Assembly (NCBI RefSeq): GCF_003234935.1
Contig: NZ_QKSB01000004.1
Span: forward strand, 186,001 to 250,000
Reading direction: 5' to 3'
Source: Putridiphycobacter roseus
GTDB lineage: Bacteria > Bacteroidota > Bacteroidia > Flavobacteriales_D > Crocinitomicaceae
DNA length: 64,000 nucleotides
In this document: positions 56,263-64,000 of the stretch, piece by piece
Numbering within the stretch: the stretch's first letter is position 1
Layout of the letters: each line of letters opens with the position of its first letter
The notes under the pieces: model-generated
The model's input: only the letters and a program-made list of their open reading frames with translations
The model's database searches: none
What the model was told of the DNA's origin: nothing
Position numbers and translations under genes: made by a program

Positions 56263-57542
56263 GTTGGCCTTTTAATTCCTTTATTAAATTGATAGGTCGC
56301 AAACCAGCCAACCACGCCAAATATTGCCGCCATTAAAAACACCAATTGATGGCCTAATGCCCCAGCATAATCATCTAACAATACACCCATAATAGGTCCC
56401 ATAAAAACATCAGGAGTATACCCTATAAAAGATACCAATCCAACTGCTGTTCCGGTTAAAGCAATAGGTACATTAGCTTGATTCAAAATGGCGAAATATA
56501 GAATACGGAGCGTATACACACCGATTGCGACAAAAAAGATACTGACAAAAAATAAGAGCAATAAAGAAGCGTTAACTATTCCTGTGGCCAGTGCCCCACT
56601 CCCAATTATCATCAGTATAAAACCGAATTGTAATATGATTAATGGCTTTTTTCTATCTGCAACAACGCCAACTACCACACCTACAACAGGTCTAAGAAAA
56701 AGTAACAAAGTCCCAATTTTTGCTGCATCAACTTCATTATACAACATCACTTCTTTGGCATATAACGAAAAATCATCTGTTATTTTATAGCCAACATAAG
56801 CCGTTAAAACAATAAGCATTAACCACCATATTTGCTTATTCTTCATCACCAGTAAAATTTTTGAAACTGAAAACTGATGCTTATTCTCTACTGAATCTAC
56901 TTCTATTTCCTCACTATTTTGACGCATGAACAACAGTACTAATATGCCAATAAAAGCAACAAAAATAGAAGCGATTAAAATTACATTTCTAAAGGCAGAC
57001 TTTCTTTCACCAAAGGTCAAGTTATCCAAATTAATGGTAGCGGTATTCATTAAAAAGTAGGAGAAAAGTAGAACACCAAACAAACCAAAACTAGCCGCTA
57101 CAAGTCCTCTTCCACCATCTAAAAAACCAAAAGCTTTCCCTTGTTTATTTTGACCTCCCCAAATCCTGGTTGCCTTTATCATGGCACTCCAAAACAAATA
57201 AATGGTAGTAAAGCCAAAGTAACCATACAATACTTTGAGTACAAAATAATTTGGAAACATGGCCATTACAAAACCACCAATCGAAGTACTTAATAAAGCG
57301 ACAGACATCAATATTCGAGGAGAATACTTATCGGCCAAAGTCCCACCAAAAAGGTAGGAAAACATGGCCACAATACCATATACTGAAAAGCAAATACCTA
57401 ATTCGTAATTACTCAAGTCGAAAGTGGTTAAAAAAGTAGGTCGAAAAACCCTAGCTAAGACGAATGGTAAGGCAAAGATAGCTTCTCCCGCTAAGATAAG
57501 CAGTAAAATAACATGTACTTTTACGGGGTTATTTTTTGCCAT
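56259..57542 (-). CDS. Major facilitator superfamily transporter
   Basis: 427 residues and twelve predicted helices. The loop 2-3 MFS motif is present as GGTLADKYSPRI near residue 65, followed by helix 4 (VLKVLYGYFGFTTIYLFWSAM near 108) and a KATRIWGGQNKQGKAFG loop near 128. A second-half motif VGVVADRKKPLI lies near 290. The overall shape is of the sugar-phosphate/organic-anion or nitrate-type carriers, but the substrate cannot be read. The gene follows bioB with a 30-bp gap in the same direction, so transport of a biotin precursor is conceivable but not shown. Confidence 0.85.
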   Translation of the reverse strand: MAKNNPVKVHVILLLILAGEAIFALPFVLARVFRPTFLTTFDLSNYELGICFSVYGIVAMFSYLFGGTLADKYSPRILMSVALLSTSIGGFVMAMFPNYFVLKVLYGYFGFTTIYLFWSAMIKATRIWGGQNKQGKAFGFLDGGRGLVAASFGLFGVLLFSYFLMNTATINLDNLTFGERKSAFRNVILIASIFVAFIGILVLLFMRQNSEEIEVDSVENKHQFSVSKILLVMKNKQIWWLMLIVLTAYVGYKITDDFSLYAKEVMLYNEVDAAKIGTLLLFLRPVVGVVVGVVADRKKPLIILQFGFILMIIGSGALATGIVNASLLLLFFVSIFFVAIGVYTLRILYFAILNQANVPIALTGTAVGLVSFIGYTPDVFMGPIMGVLLDDYAGALGHQLVFLMAAIFGVVGWFATYQFNKGIKRPT

Positions 57543-57572
57543 ATTTACCCATCATAAATTGCGGATTATTCC

Positions 57573-58658
57573 TTAACCAACACTAATTTGTCTTGGTTCA
57601 AATTTACTATTTTTACTTTCCGTTTTTCTAGCTTCCTTTTCTGCGCGTACTTTTTTAGCTATAGCAACTTTTTCATCTGCTTTAGTTTCTGGTTGCACAC
57701 CATCTTGAAATGGTTTCTTGGTCGTTAACCCAAGCAATTCAAATAAAGCCGCATCCTCATTAAAATCTGGATTAGGAGTCGTTAATAGTTTATCACCAGC
57801 AAAAATAGAACTTGCACCAGCAAAAAAGCATAAAGTTTGTGCTTCGTGACTCATTTGCGTTCTACCTGCAGACAATCTAATGATTGTTTTAGGAAATAAT
57901 ATTCTTGCCGTAGCAATCATTCTAATCATATCCCATACAGGAATAGGGTCCTGCTCTTCTAGAGGAGTACCTTCTACGGCAACTAAAGCATTAATAGGTA
58001 ATGATTCTGGTGGTTGCTCCATGTGTACGTAAGTCATGAGCATGCCTACCCTATCTTCTACGGATTCTCCCATACCGATAATACCACCCGAACAAACAGA
58101 TATTCCTGCAGAACGTGCATGGTCTATCGTTTCAATTCTTTGTTCGTATTCTCTTGTAGAAATAATGTCTTTATAAAATTCAGGAGAGGAATCTAAATTA
58201 TGGTTATAGGCATACAACCCAGCATTTTTTAATCTATCTGCTTGAGAACGGTTCAACATCCCTAAGGTTGCACATACTTCCATTCCCATCCCATTAATCT
58301 CTTGTACCATTTCGACCACTTTGTCAAAATCTCTATTATCCCGTACTTCTCTCCATGCCGCTCCCATACATACACGAGATGAACCATTGACTTTCGCATT
58401 TTTAGCTAAACCAATCACTTCTTCTACTTGCATCATAGGTTTAACCTCTAAATGCGTGTTATATTTGGCAGATTGCGGACAATAGCTGCAATCTTCAGGA
58501 CAACCACCCGTTTTAATTGAAATTAAAGAACTCATTTGAACCTCATTAGGGTTATGATTTTCTCTATGTACAGTCGCTGCTTTATACAATAAATCCATCA
58601 TTGGACTGTGGTATAAGTCAGTTAGTTTATCAATTGAAGTGTATTGTTTATTTACCAT
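57573..58658 (-). CDS. bioB: Biotin synthase
   Basis: 361 residues of the radical SAM superfamily. The SAM-cluster motif C-x3-C-x2-C is at Cys53, Cys57 and Cys60 (CPEDCSYCPQS), with the BioB-specific YHSPMMDLLYKA start. NHNLDSSPEFY near 154 and CSGGIIGMGES near 190 contain the Asn and Cys ligands for the second [2Fe-2S] cluster, and SAGRTQMS near 265 has the conserved Arg. The enzyme inserts sulfur into dethiobiotin. A ~35-residue charged C-terminal tail (EKEARKTESKN) goes beyond the core. No bioA, bioD or bioF is in the window, so the rest of the pathway is elsewhere or missing. Confidence 0.95.
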   Translation of the reverse strand: MVNKQYTSIDKLTDLYHSPMMDLLYKAATVHRENHNPNEVQMSSLISIKTGGCPEDCSYCPQSAKYNTHLEVKPMMQVEEVIGLAKNAKVNGSSRVCMGAAWREVRDNRDFDKVVEMVQEINGMGMEVCATLGMLNRSQADRLKNAGLYAYNHNLDSSPEFYKDIISTREYEQRIETIDHARSAGISVCSGGIIGMGESVEDRVGMLMTYVHMEQPPESLPINALVAVEGTPLEEQDPIPVWDMIRMIATARILFPKTIIRLSAGRTQMSHEAQTLCFFAGASSIFAGDKLLTTPNPDFNEDAALFELLGLTTKKPFQDGVQPETKADEKVAIAKKVRAEKEARKTESKNSKFEPRQISVG

Positions 58659-58725
58659 TTTTAATGCTGTTTTGTCGCTGTAAATATAATTGAATTGCCA
58701 ATTAAAACGAATTTTTTTAGGTTAA

Positions 58726-60252
58726 TTATAACTGTAATTTAATGGCCTCCTGAAATACCGTTTTCTTAATTTTACTATATACCCAAGCTTTAATATTAAA
58801 ATACTCCAATATTACTTGCTCATTACTCTCCTTTAAGAGATTGTCTAAAGATTTGTAAAAAGCTTTATATATCATTTCTTTATCTGCTGCAAATTCTGCT
58901 TTAGAAAGTTTTTTGATATAATGGATAAATACTTTTTCTATTTGGTAATCTTTTTCTTTTTTATTTAAAAACCTAGAAGTAGATTTTACCTCATATTCAA
59001 CAAAGTCAAAATTATTTAATTCATAATGAATAATTAGGTTAAAAATTCTTGAAAAGCTATAAATATCTTGTCTTAACTTTTTTTCATTGTCATTTAACAC
59101 CAAATTCATCAACTTAAGCGCTCCTTTATAATCCCCTATTCCAAACAAACTATATGCTTTCGAATAGTTGAAAAGAAGCATTTTTTCTTTGGTGAGTTTA
59201 CTTTGATAGGATTCAAGTCCCTGGTTAATAAAAGTCAATACTTCTTGTGCTTTTTCAAAGTCGCCTTTTCTATTGTACATTTGAATTTCACCAATGCCAA
59301 TAGATGAAAATATTTTTACTTTGGAATCAATACTATCATACCCTTTTTGGTTGGTAAGGTCTTTAATTTCATTTAAAAACTTTTCCGCATTTACAAAGTC
59401 TTGCTGATCGATATAACAATTTAGAAGAAAAGTTAAGGTTGAGATATAACGTCCCTGTAAATCCATTTTAATATCTGGATTTTTATCAATCACCAATTTT
59501 ACTTTTCTAAAATTAATCAATGCCTCATCATAATCTCGATTACTGGCTGCACATAAACCTTTTATATAATAACAAATAGATGTTGCTCTTACTGAAATAG
59601 CCGTATTTTTCCCCTTAATTAAATGGTAGTTTTCCAACTCTGACACCACTTTCTTTTCTTCTGCATTCCTAGAAAAACCACCACTTTTAAAAATCAGATT
59701 TATTTTTGAATACAGCACTTGGTACTCGGCCAAATTCCGCAACTTGTCTATAACTTCTGCCTCTTCTTGAATAAGTTCATTGATATCTTGGTTAAAATGC
59801 CCATCTTCATATGCTTCCTCCAGTAATTTCTTCTCCCAACTAATTAATTCAAACCAATAATAGAATTTCTCATACTTTTTGGCCATTTTTTTTGCCCGAA
59901 TAACAAACTTAGAGCACTCACGATACAAGGCTTTTTTGTGCAGAACTTCTACATTTTTAATTTCTTGTTTTAATTGGGCACTAATACTTTGTTCCGAATA
60001 AAAAGCCCGCAAGCTTTTAAGGATTAATTTGTATAAATGATTTTTTTCTGAGGGTAAATGATCGATAAAAACTTCATCTTTAAAATACTCTTTTAATTCC
60101 TCTTCATCATATTTTTTCTGCTTTTCTATAAAGTTGAAAATTTTTATGTAATTTTTCTCACCCGATTGTAAAGTAGAATTTAGTTTAAAAAAACGTTTCT
60201 CTGATTTTGTTAACGAGTCAATTAAGTTGAATAATTCATTAGAAGGCTTCAT
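58726..60252 (-). CDS. TPR-like helical protein of unknown function
   Basis: 508 residues, cytoplasmic. The N-terminal part begins FNLIDSLTKSEKRFFKLNS, a motif I associate with a Bacteroidota-specific family of unknown function; after it come tandem helical pairs of TPR kind, including DYDEALINFRKVKL near 240, QDFVNAEKFLNEIKDL near 285 and GDYKGALKLMNLVL near 375. No catalytic site is visible. It may scaffold or regulate other proteins. An inverted repeat (60261-60279) lies just before its start codon. It is separated from bioB by 67 bp in the same direction. Confidence 0.7.
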   Translation of the reverse strand: MKPSNELFNLIDSLTKSEKRFFKLNSTLQSGEKNYIKIFNFIEKQKKYDEEELKEYFKDEVFIDHLPSEKNHLYKLILKSLRAFYSEQSISAQLKQEIKNVEVLHKKALYRECSKFVIRAKKMAKKYEKFYYWFELISWEKKLLEEAYEDGHFNQDINELIQEEAEVIDKLRNLAEYQVLYSKINLIFKSGGFSRNAEEKKVVSELENYHLIKGKNTAISVRATSICYYIKGLCAASNRDYDEALINFRKVKLVIDKNPDIKMDLQGRYISTLTFLLNCYIDQQDFVNAEKFLNEIKDLTNQKGYDSIDSKVKIFSSIGIGEIQMYNRKGDFEKAQEVLTFINQGLESYQSKLTKEKMLLFNYSKAYSLFGIGDYKGALKLMNLVLNDNEKKLRQDIYSFSRIFNLIIHYELNNFDFVEYEVKSTSRFLNKKEKDYQIEKVFIHYIKKLSKAEFAADKEMIYKAFYKSLDNLLKESNEQVILEYFNIKAWVYSKIKKTVFQEAIKLQL

Positions 60253-60260
60253 GGATAGGA

Positions 60261-60279
60261 GTTCAATAATTGATTGAAC
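60261..60279 (-). promoter_or_regulatory. Inverted repeat upstream of the TPR-like gene
   Basis: GTTCAAT and ATTGAAC are exact inverted 7-mers around a 5-base spacer, 8 bp upstream of the ATG at 60252. It could be an operator or an mRNA stem that hides the ribosome entry site. Confidence 0.35.
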
Positions 60280-60426
60280 TAATTTATTAAAGTTTTTTTA
60301 ATAAACTATTAGAATCCTCATATATTTCCATCTAATATTGAGATTAAATAACATAAGTTAACAGATCTCTAAGGTTGACTATTGGAATAAACACTGAAAA
60401 TAATACATTATAGCAATACAATAAAG

Positions 60427-60451
60427 AAAGGAAGCACTTCGTGCCTCCTTT
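60427..60451 (-). terminator. Hairpin, possible terminator of the glucosaminidase gene
   Basis: Arms AAAGGAAGCAC and GTGCCTCCTTT pair with one A-C mismatch around a 3-base loop. The minus-strand side is followed by a T-rich but broken run (CTTTAT), so termination is possible but weak. It lies ~110 bp past the stop at 60562. Confidence 0.4.
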
Positions 60452-60561
60452 CCACAACAAACCAAAAAACCTCCTGTCGATTCACGATTTTACAGTATGC
60501 TTTTCAGAATATGTAAAATAGTCGTTTTTCAATTTGGTAACCAGCCGAATTTATTTAACGA

Positions 60562-61578
60562 CTACCGGAGGGTAACTTTAGTACCTTTATTTATTATTTC
60601 TTCTGGATTCGAAATCAGGTTTATTTTCATTAGATTATTCAATCTAATTCCTTCTTCGTGTGCAATTTCTCTTAAGCTCAAATCTCTTTGGCAGGTGTAC
60701 ATCTCATTCATTCTGAGTGCCCGTCCTTTTTTTGGTGCAATGTACACTATCTCCCCTACCTCTAAAACGTCTTTTTTAATAAATTCGTTGTATTTGTATA
60801 GTTGGTTAATAGTCATTTCAAACTCATTTGCAATTCTTAAATAAGTGTCTCCTTCTTTAACAACAATAAATTTCACTTTATTTTTATTGGTATTAATTCT
60901 GTGTGAATTTTGACGTATTACAATGGTATTATTATTTGCCGTAGCTTGCTGCTCATCCCCTTTTACTACATTAGCGTTTTCATGGGTATTATTATGCTTT
61001 TTATCTGCATCTTCCATCACCGCTATTTTACTTGGATGTTTTTTTCTTAAATGGTGGTCTTTTTCATCTACACTAGTGTACTTATCGTATTGATTGAGGT
61101 GAAACCTTTCAATGATTTCTATTAATAAATGGGCATATTTTGGATTGGTTGCATAACCTGCAGACTTGAGTCCCCTTGCCCATCCTTTATAATCGGTTAA
61201 TTTTAATTCAAATAAACCTGCATATCTTCCTCTTCCAGATAAGAACAAGGAATGATCAGTATAGGAGTCTGCAGCGGATACATAACTCCTGAAACATTCA
61301 TTTTTAGTATCATCATCTTGAATAAAGGTCGCCCCACTCCATGCTTTATGGCATTTTATGCCAAAATGATTATTTGCTTCTTTAGCCAGCTTACTATTTC
61401 CATTAGCGGATTCTAAAATCCCTTGAGCCAAGGTAATACTGGCTGGTATTTTATGGGACAACATCTGCGCAATGGCAGTGTTTTTCCACATATCTATGTA
61501 CTGTTCTGAAGAATATTTTGTTTCGCCGAAAATGATAGATGTGGTTAGCAAAAATCCGGTTAATAATAAAATTTTCAT
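60562..61578 (-). CDS. Glucosaminidase (FlgJ-type) with two LysM domains
   Basis: 338 residues from the ATG at 61578, which gives a clean signal peptide (KILLLTGFLLTTSIIFG); the more distal in-frame ATG adds a poor start. The N-acetylglucosaminidase domain (~25-155) contains LAQGILESANGNSKLA with catalytic Glu56 and HFGIKCHKAWSG. A charged linker (~165-230) precedes two LysM modules: VVKEGDTYLRIANEFEM near 238 and a divergent one from MYTCQRDLSLREIAHEEG to the end. The enzyme cuts peptidoglycan glycan strands in the periplasm. A hairpin downstream may end its transcript. Confidence 0.9.
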   Translation of the reverse strand: MKILLLTGFLLTTSIIFGETKYSSEQYIDMWKNTAIAQMLSHKIPASITLAQGILESANGNSKLAKEANNHFGIKCHKAWSGATFIQDDDTKNECFRSYVSAADSYTDHSLFLSGRGRYAGLFELKLTDYKGWARGLKSAGYATNPKYAHLLIEIIERFHLNQYDKYTSVDEKDHHLRKKHPSKIAVMEDADKKHNNTHENANVVKGDEQQATANNNTIVIRQNSHRINTNKNKVKFIVVKEGDTYLRIANEFEMTINQLYKYNEFIKKDVLEVGEIVYIAPKKGRALRMNEMYTCQRDLSLREIAHEEGIRLNNLMKINLISNPEEIINKGTKVTLR

Positions 61579-61654
61579 ACTTATTGGTTTAGTTGTCTTC
61601 ACTTTATTACGTCAAACATTTAAATGGGTTACACTTTAATTACTAAATAATCTT

Positions 61655-62383
61655 TTAAAACTGGTATGTTAACCCTAGCGTGCCCCCTAATAAATACATT
61701 TTATGCTCTAGGAATAAGCCGGTATAAGTATTCGAGAAATACTTTCTATAATCTACATTCAAATAAACACCAGCATTGCCAAAATTATATTTCACCCCAG
61801 TACCAACTGTTGCAGCGATTTGAAAAGAAGTAATGTTTTCAGACTTAGCGTCTATTTCATTTTCAAATTCTTTTCCAGTTGCATCCGTATAACTACTTTC
61901 CACCCGTTTTTGTAAAATAGTAGAAGGTATTAATCCCACAAAACCAAACCAAGAAATTTGCTCTCCCACCTCATAATACAGCCGTAAAGGAATAGCGATT
62001 TGTTGGTATTTATTTACATAATGATAGGAGGAATCGTTGGTGGATGACTCAAAATCATACCCTTCTCCTGCTCCAATAAACGAAGCACCAATCGATATTT
62101 TAAACCTTGGAGAAAGTGGTAAGAATGCCCCTACTTCAATACCTTTAGTGAAAATAGCGGTCTCCTCTAATCTATTTTGGTAGCCCTGGTAAACGGATAA
62201 ATCTGTAAAATCTCTGTACGCATAAAAATAATTACCTTGCATATAAAATGTGGCTTCATTTTCATTTGTTATTATCTCATCAGCCCCTTTTGCAAATGAG
62301 CTATCTGCCATTTGTTCCTCTTGAGAAAAACCTGGTAGGTTAAAAAAAATAAATCCTAGTTGAAAAAAAAACAAAATTCGCAT
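61655..62383 (-). CDS. Outer-membrane beta-barrel protein, unknown
   Basis: 242 residues with a signal peptide (to ~20, LPGFSQ). The mature part is a string of amphipathic strands of the eight-strand barrel type: NYFYAYRDFTDLSV near 50, GVEVGAFLPLSPRFKISIGASF-like strands around 85, and a final LYLLGGTLGLTYQF ending in Phe. A small outer-membrane barrel of the PF13568 or OmpW-like kind is the best description. No catalytic residues. It shares a 38-bp divergent gap with the rhomboid gene and precedes the glucosaminidase by 76 bp in the same direction. Confidence 0.7.
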   Translation of the reverse strand: MRILFFFQLGFIFFNLPGFSQEEQMADSSFAKGADEIITNENEATFYMQGNYFYAYRDFTDLSVYQGYQNRLEETAIFTKGIEVGAFLPLSPRFKISIGASFIGAGEGYDFESSTNDSSYHYVNKYQQIAIPLRLYYEVGEQISWFGFVGLIPSTILQKRVESSYTDATGKEFENEIDAKSENITSFQIAATVGTGVKYNFGNAGVYLNVDYRKYFSNTYTGLFLEHKMYLLGGTLGLTYQF

Positions 62384-62421
62384 ATTATACTACCTTTAAA
62401 TTATTATTTGTAAACAAATGT

Positions 62422-63018
62422 ATGAAAATCACCTTTAATTCTCCTGTTGTATTAACCTTTTCCTTTTTAAGTGTATTGGTTTACATTTTAACGGTACAAG
62501 TTGGAATAGGATTGGAATGGTTTACCTTATCCCCAAGCTTCAATTACCGAAATTTTTACGATTATTTAAAACTATTTACTTATGTATTTGGACATGTCAA
62601 TGCCGACCACATCATTGGAAATTTATCTTTTATACTTTTACTAGGTCCAATCATAGAAGAAAAATACGGTTCGAAAAACACATTAATTATCATTGCCTCC
62701 ACTGCTTTAATTACAGCTATATTGCATATTCTTTTTTTCAAAGCTAGTCTATTAGGGGCTAGTGGCATTGTCTTTGCATTTATTATCTTGGCCAGTTTAG
62801 TCAATATCAGAAACAAAGAGATACCCATTACCTTTATTCTGGTAGCCTTAATTTTCATTGGAAAAGAGGTTATTGTTTTTTTTGAGCAAGACAACATATC
62901 CCAATTTGCACATATTATAGGTGGATTTATCGGCGCATTTTTTGGATTCAAATTAAAACCAAAAGCAGGATTTTCTAGCGCAAAGTCGGGTAGAGATATT
63001 TTAAAGGGGTTAAAGTAA
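62422..63018 (+). CDS. Rhomboid family intramembrane serine protease
   Basis: 198 residues with about six hydrophobic helices. The catalytic dyad is visible: Ser114 in LLGASGIVF (G-x-S-G) and His164 in QFAHIIGGFIGAFFGF. The upstream helix carries the H-x4-H-x3-N pattern (His58, His63, Asn67) that supports the oxyanion hole. Rhomboids cleave transmembrane proteins within the membrane. The chain is short, with no cytosolic domain, typical of minimal bacterial rhomboids. Its substrate is unknown. It lies divergent to an outer-membrane barrel gene and 46 bp before a MoxR ATPase gene. Confidence 0.88.
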   Translation: MKITFNSPVVLTFSFLSVLVYILTVQVGIGLEWFTLSPSFNYRNFYDYLKLFTYVFGHVNADHIIGNLSFILLLGPIIEEKYGSKNTLIIIASTALITAILHILFFKASLLGASGIVFAFIILASLVNIRNKEIPITFILVALIFIGKEVIVFFEQDNISQFAHIIGGFIGAFFGFKLKPKAGFSSAKSGRDILKGLK

Positions 63019-63039
63019 TAAATTATGCCTCCTTTTTAC

Positions 63040-63047
63040 TATTTTTG
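63040..63047 (+). promoter_or_regulatory. Putative -7 box of the MoxR gene
   Basis: TATTTTTG matches TAnnTTTG, 17 bp upstream of the ATG at 63065. No -33 TTG at the usual distance. Confidence 0.4.
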
Positions 63048-63064
63048 AAACAATTGAAAAAACT

Positions 63065-64000
63065 ATGCAAAACTTAACTGACAAAGAAGGAGTTGACCTT
63101 CTTTCAAAAAAATACAATGCCATTAGTCAAGAAATTCACAAGGTAATTGTGGGACAAGAAACAGTTGTACGACAAGTTTTAATGTCAATTTTCAGCAATG
63201 GACATAGTCTTTTAGTTGGTGTACCTGGGTTAGCCAAAACACTTTTGGTACAAACCATTTCCGACTCATTAGGTCTTGGGTTTAAAAGGATTCAATTTAC
63301 ACCAGATTTAATGCCATCCGACATTGTTGGATCTGAAATTTTGGATGAGAATAGGAATTTTAAATTTATCAAGGGCCCTATTTTTTCGAATATTATTTTA
63401 GCGGATGAAATAAACCGAACTCCCCCAAAAACGCAAGCTGCATTATTGGAAGCTATGCAAGAAAAAACGGTTACTGCCGCTGGACACACTTATGTTTTAG
63501 AAAAACCATTTTTTGTTTTAGCTACGCAAAACCCAATTGAGCAAGAAGGTACTTATCCACTACCCGAAGCCCAATTAGACAGATTTATGTTTAATATTTG
63601 GCTAGATTACCCATCTTTAGAAGAAGAAATTAATATCGTAAAAAATACAACAGGCAACTTTAAACCACAGTTAAATTCTATCTTAGATGCGGCTGAAATT
63701 ATTTACTTTCAAGAATTAATCAAAAGATTACCGGTACCTGAAAATGTTTTTGAATACGCTGTTAAACTAGTAGCTAAAACAAGAAAAAGCTCACCCCTTT
63801 GTCACCCTTTGACAGAGAAATATTTAGAATGGGGAGCGGGACCAAGAGCTTCGCAAAACTTAATTATTGGGGCCAAATGTCACGCAGCCATTAACGGCAA
63901 ATATTCACCTGATATTGAAGACGTGAAAGCTGTAGCATATCCTATTTTACGACATAGAATTGTTAGAAACTATAAAGCAGAAGCGGAAGGATACTCGATT
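63065..64000 (+). CDS. MoxR-family AAA+ ATPase, 5' part
   Basis: The frame opens at ATG 63065 and runs off the window end after 312 codons. It has KVIVGQETVVRQVL, Walker A GVPGLAKT near residue 53, a FTPDLMPSDIVG segment near 80, Walker B IILADEINRTPPKTQ near 110, and sensor-1 VLATQNPIEQEGTYPLPEAQLDRF near 158. These fix it as MoxR/RavA-group AAA+, a chaperone that acts with von Willebrand-factor A proteins, often encoded next in a batch of BatA/BatB-like genes. Those would be outside the window. The C-terminus is missing only because the window ends. Confidence 0.92.
   Translation, partial: MQNLTDKEGVDLLSKKYNAISQEIHKVIVGQETVVRQVLMSIFSNGHSLLVGVPGLAKTLLVQTISDSLGLGFKRIQFTPDLMPSDIVGSEILDENRNFKFIKGPIFSNIILADEINRTPPKTQAALLEAMQEKTVTAAGHTYVLEKPFFVLATQNPIEQEGTYPLPEAQLDRFMFNIWLDYPSLEEEINIVKNTTGNFKPQLNSILDAAEIIYFQELIKRLPVPENVFEYAVKLVAKTRKSSPLCHPLTEKYLEWGAGPRASQNLIIGAKCHAAINGKYSPDIEDVKAVAYPILRHRIVRNYKAEAEGYSI

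Larger units (their letters stand above)
60253..60561. other. 309-bp intergenic region, no gene seen
   Basis: Between the TPR-like protein and the glucosaminidase gene, both read leftward. It holds an inverted repeat next to the TPR-gene start (60261-60279) and a hairpin at 60427-60451 that could terminate the glucosaminidase transcript. The rest is AT-rich, with no convincing ORF, tRNA or TAnnTTTG box. Confidence 0.6.

Noticed and set aside
56259..58658. bioB plus MFS as a biotin import unit
   Set aside because: A 30-bp gap and shared direction only; the MFS sequence shows no known biotin or precursor carrier motif, so no function was assigned.
60453..60561. Possible tRNA or small RNA in the 309-bp gap
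   Set aside because: No cloverleaf, no T-loop consensus; only one hairpin that fits a terminator better.

Overview
The window is about 35 % GC and reads as chromosomal DNA of a Bacteroidota, most likely a Flavobacteriales-type bacterium. The grounds are several proteins ending in type IX secretion (T9SS) sorting domains of types A and B, a PorP/SprF and a PorE-like protein, SusC-like TonB receptor architecture, DUF5689 lipoproteins, and promoter elements fitting the TAnnTTTG -7 box of this phylum. Shine-Dalgarno sites are mostly absent. I see no rRNA, tRNA, CRISPR array, phage or IS element.

Layout. 1-5.2 kb: the 3' end of a surface-antigen outer-membrane protein, a half-size TauE protein, an M20 amidohydrolase, two tiny paralogous Cys-rich lipoproteins, a membrane thioredoxin-like protein and an EamA permease. 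5.2-10.7 kb: an MsbA-type ABC exporter, a class I aminotransferase, an unknown membrane protein and a POTRA/barrel protein. 10.7-24 kb: a secretome-rich stretch with two S8 proteases carrying T9SS tails, a DUF5522 mini-gene, a YciO-like protein, a DEAD-box helicase, a glutathione peroxidase, a DUF547 protein and a giant PKD adhesin-like protein. 24-28 kb: an M43 protease, PorP/SprF and a PorE-like OmpA protein, probably the T9SS partners of the PKD protein.

28-36.9 kb is mostly housekeeping: thioesterase, SpmA/SpmB-type membrane protein with a C-terminal extension, CCA transferase, TsaC, an RND/MMPL exporter and prohibitin. 37-38.7 kb holds three small secreted helical proteins. 38.8-48.6 kb is the most system-like part. 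A leftward operon (TonB receptor, two DUF5689/choice-of-anchor lipoproteins, a tandem OB-like T9SS protein) diverges from a rightward operon (endonuclease/exonuclease/phosphatase protein, 5'-nucleotidase C-terminal lipoprotein, 5'-nucleotidase metallophosphatase). A perfect 16-bp palindrome lies between them. I infer a locus for capturing extracellular nucleic acid or nucleotides and stripping their phosphate.

48.7-64 kb: a repeat-rich 1248-aa type B T9SS protein, a rhodanese lipoprotein, PriA, PlsC, an MFS carrier, BioB, a TPR-like protein, a LysM glucosaminidase, a small barrel protein, a rhomboid protease and the 5' part of a MoxR ATPase cut by the window end. Functions are read from motifs and remembered family features; no search was run.
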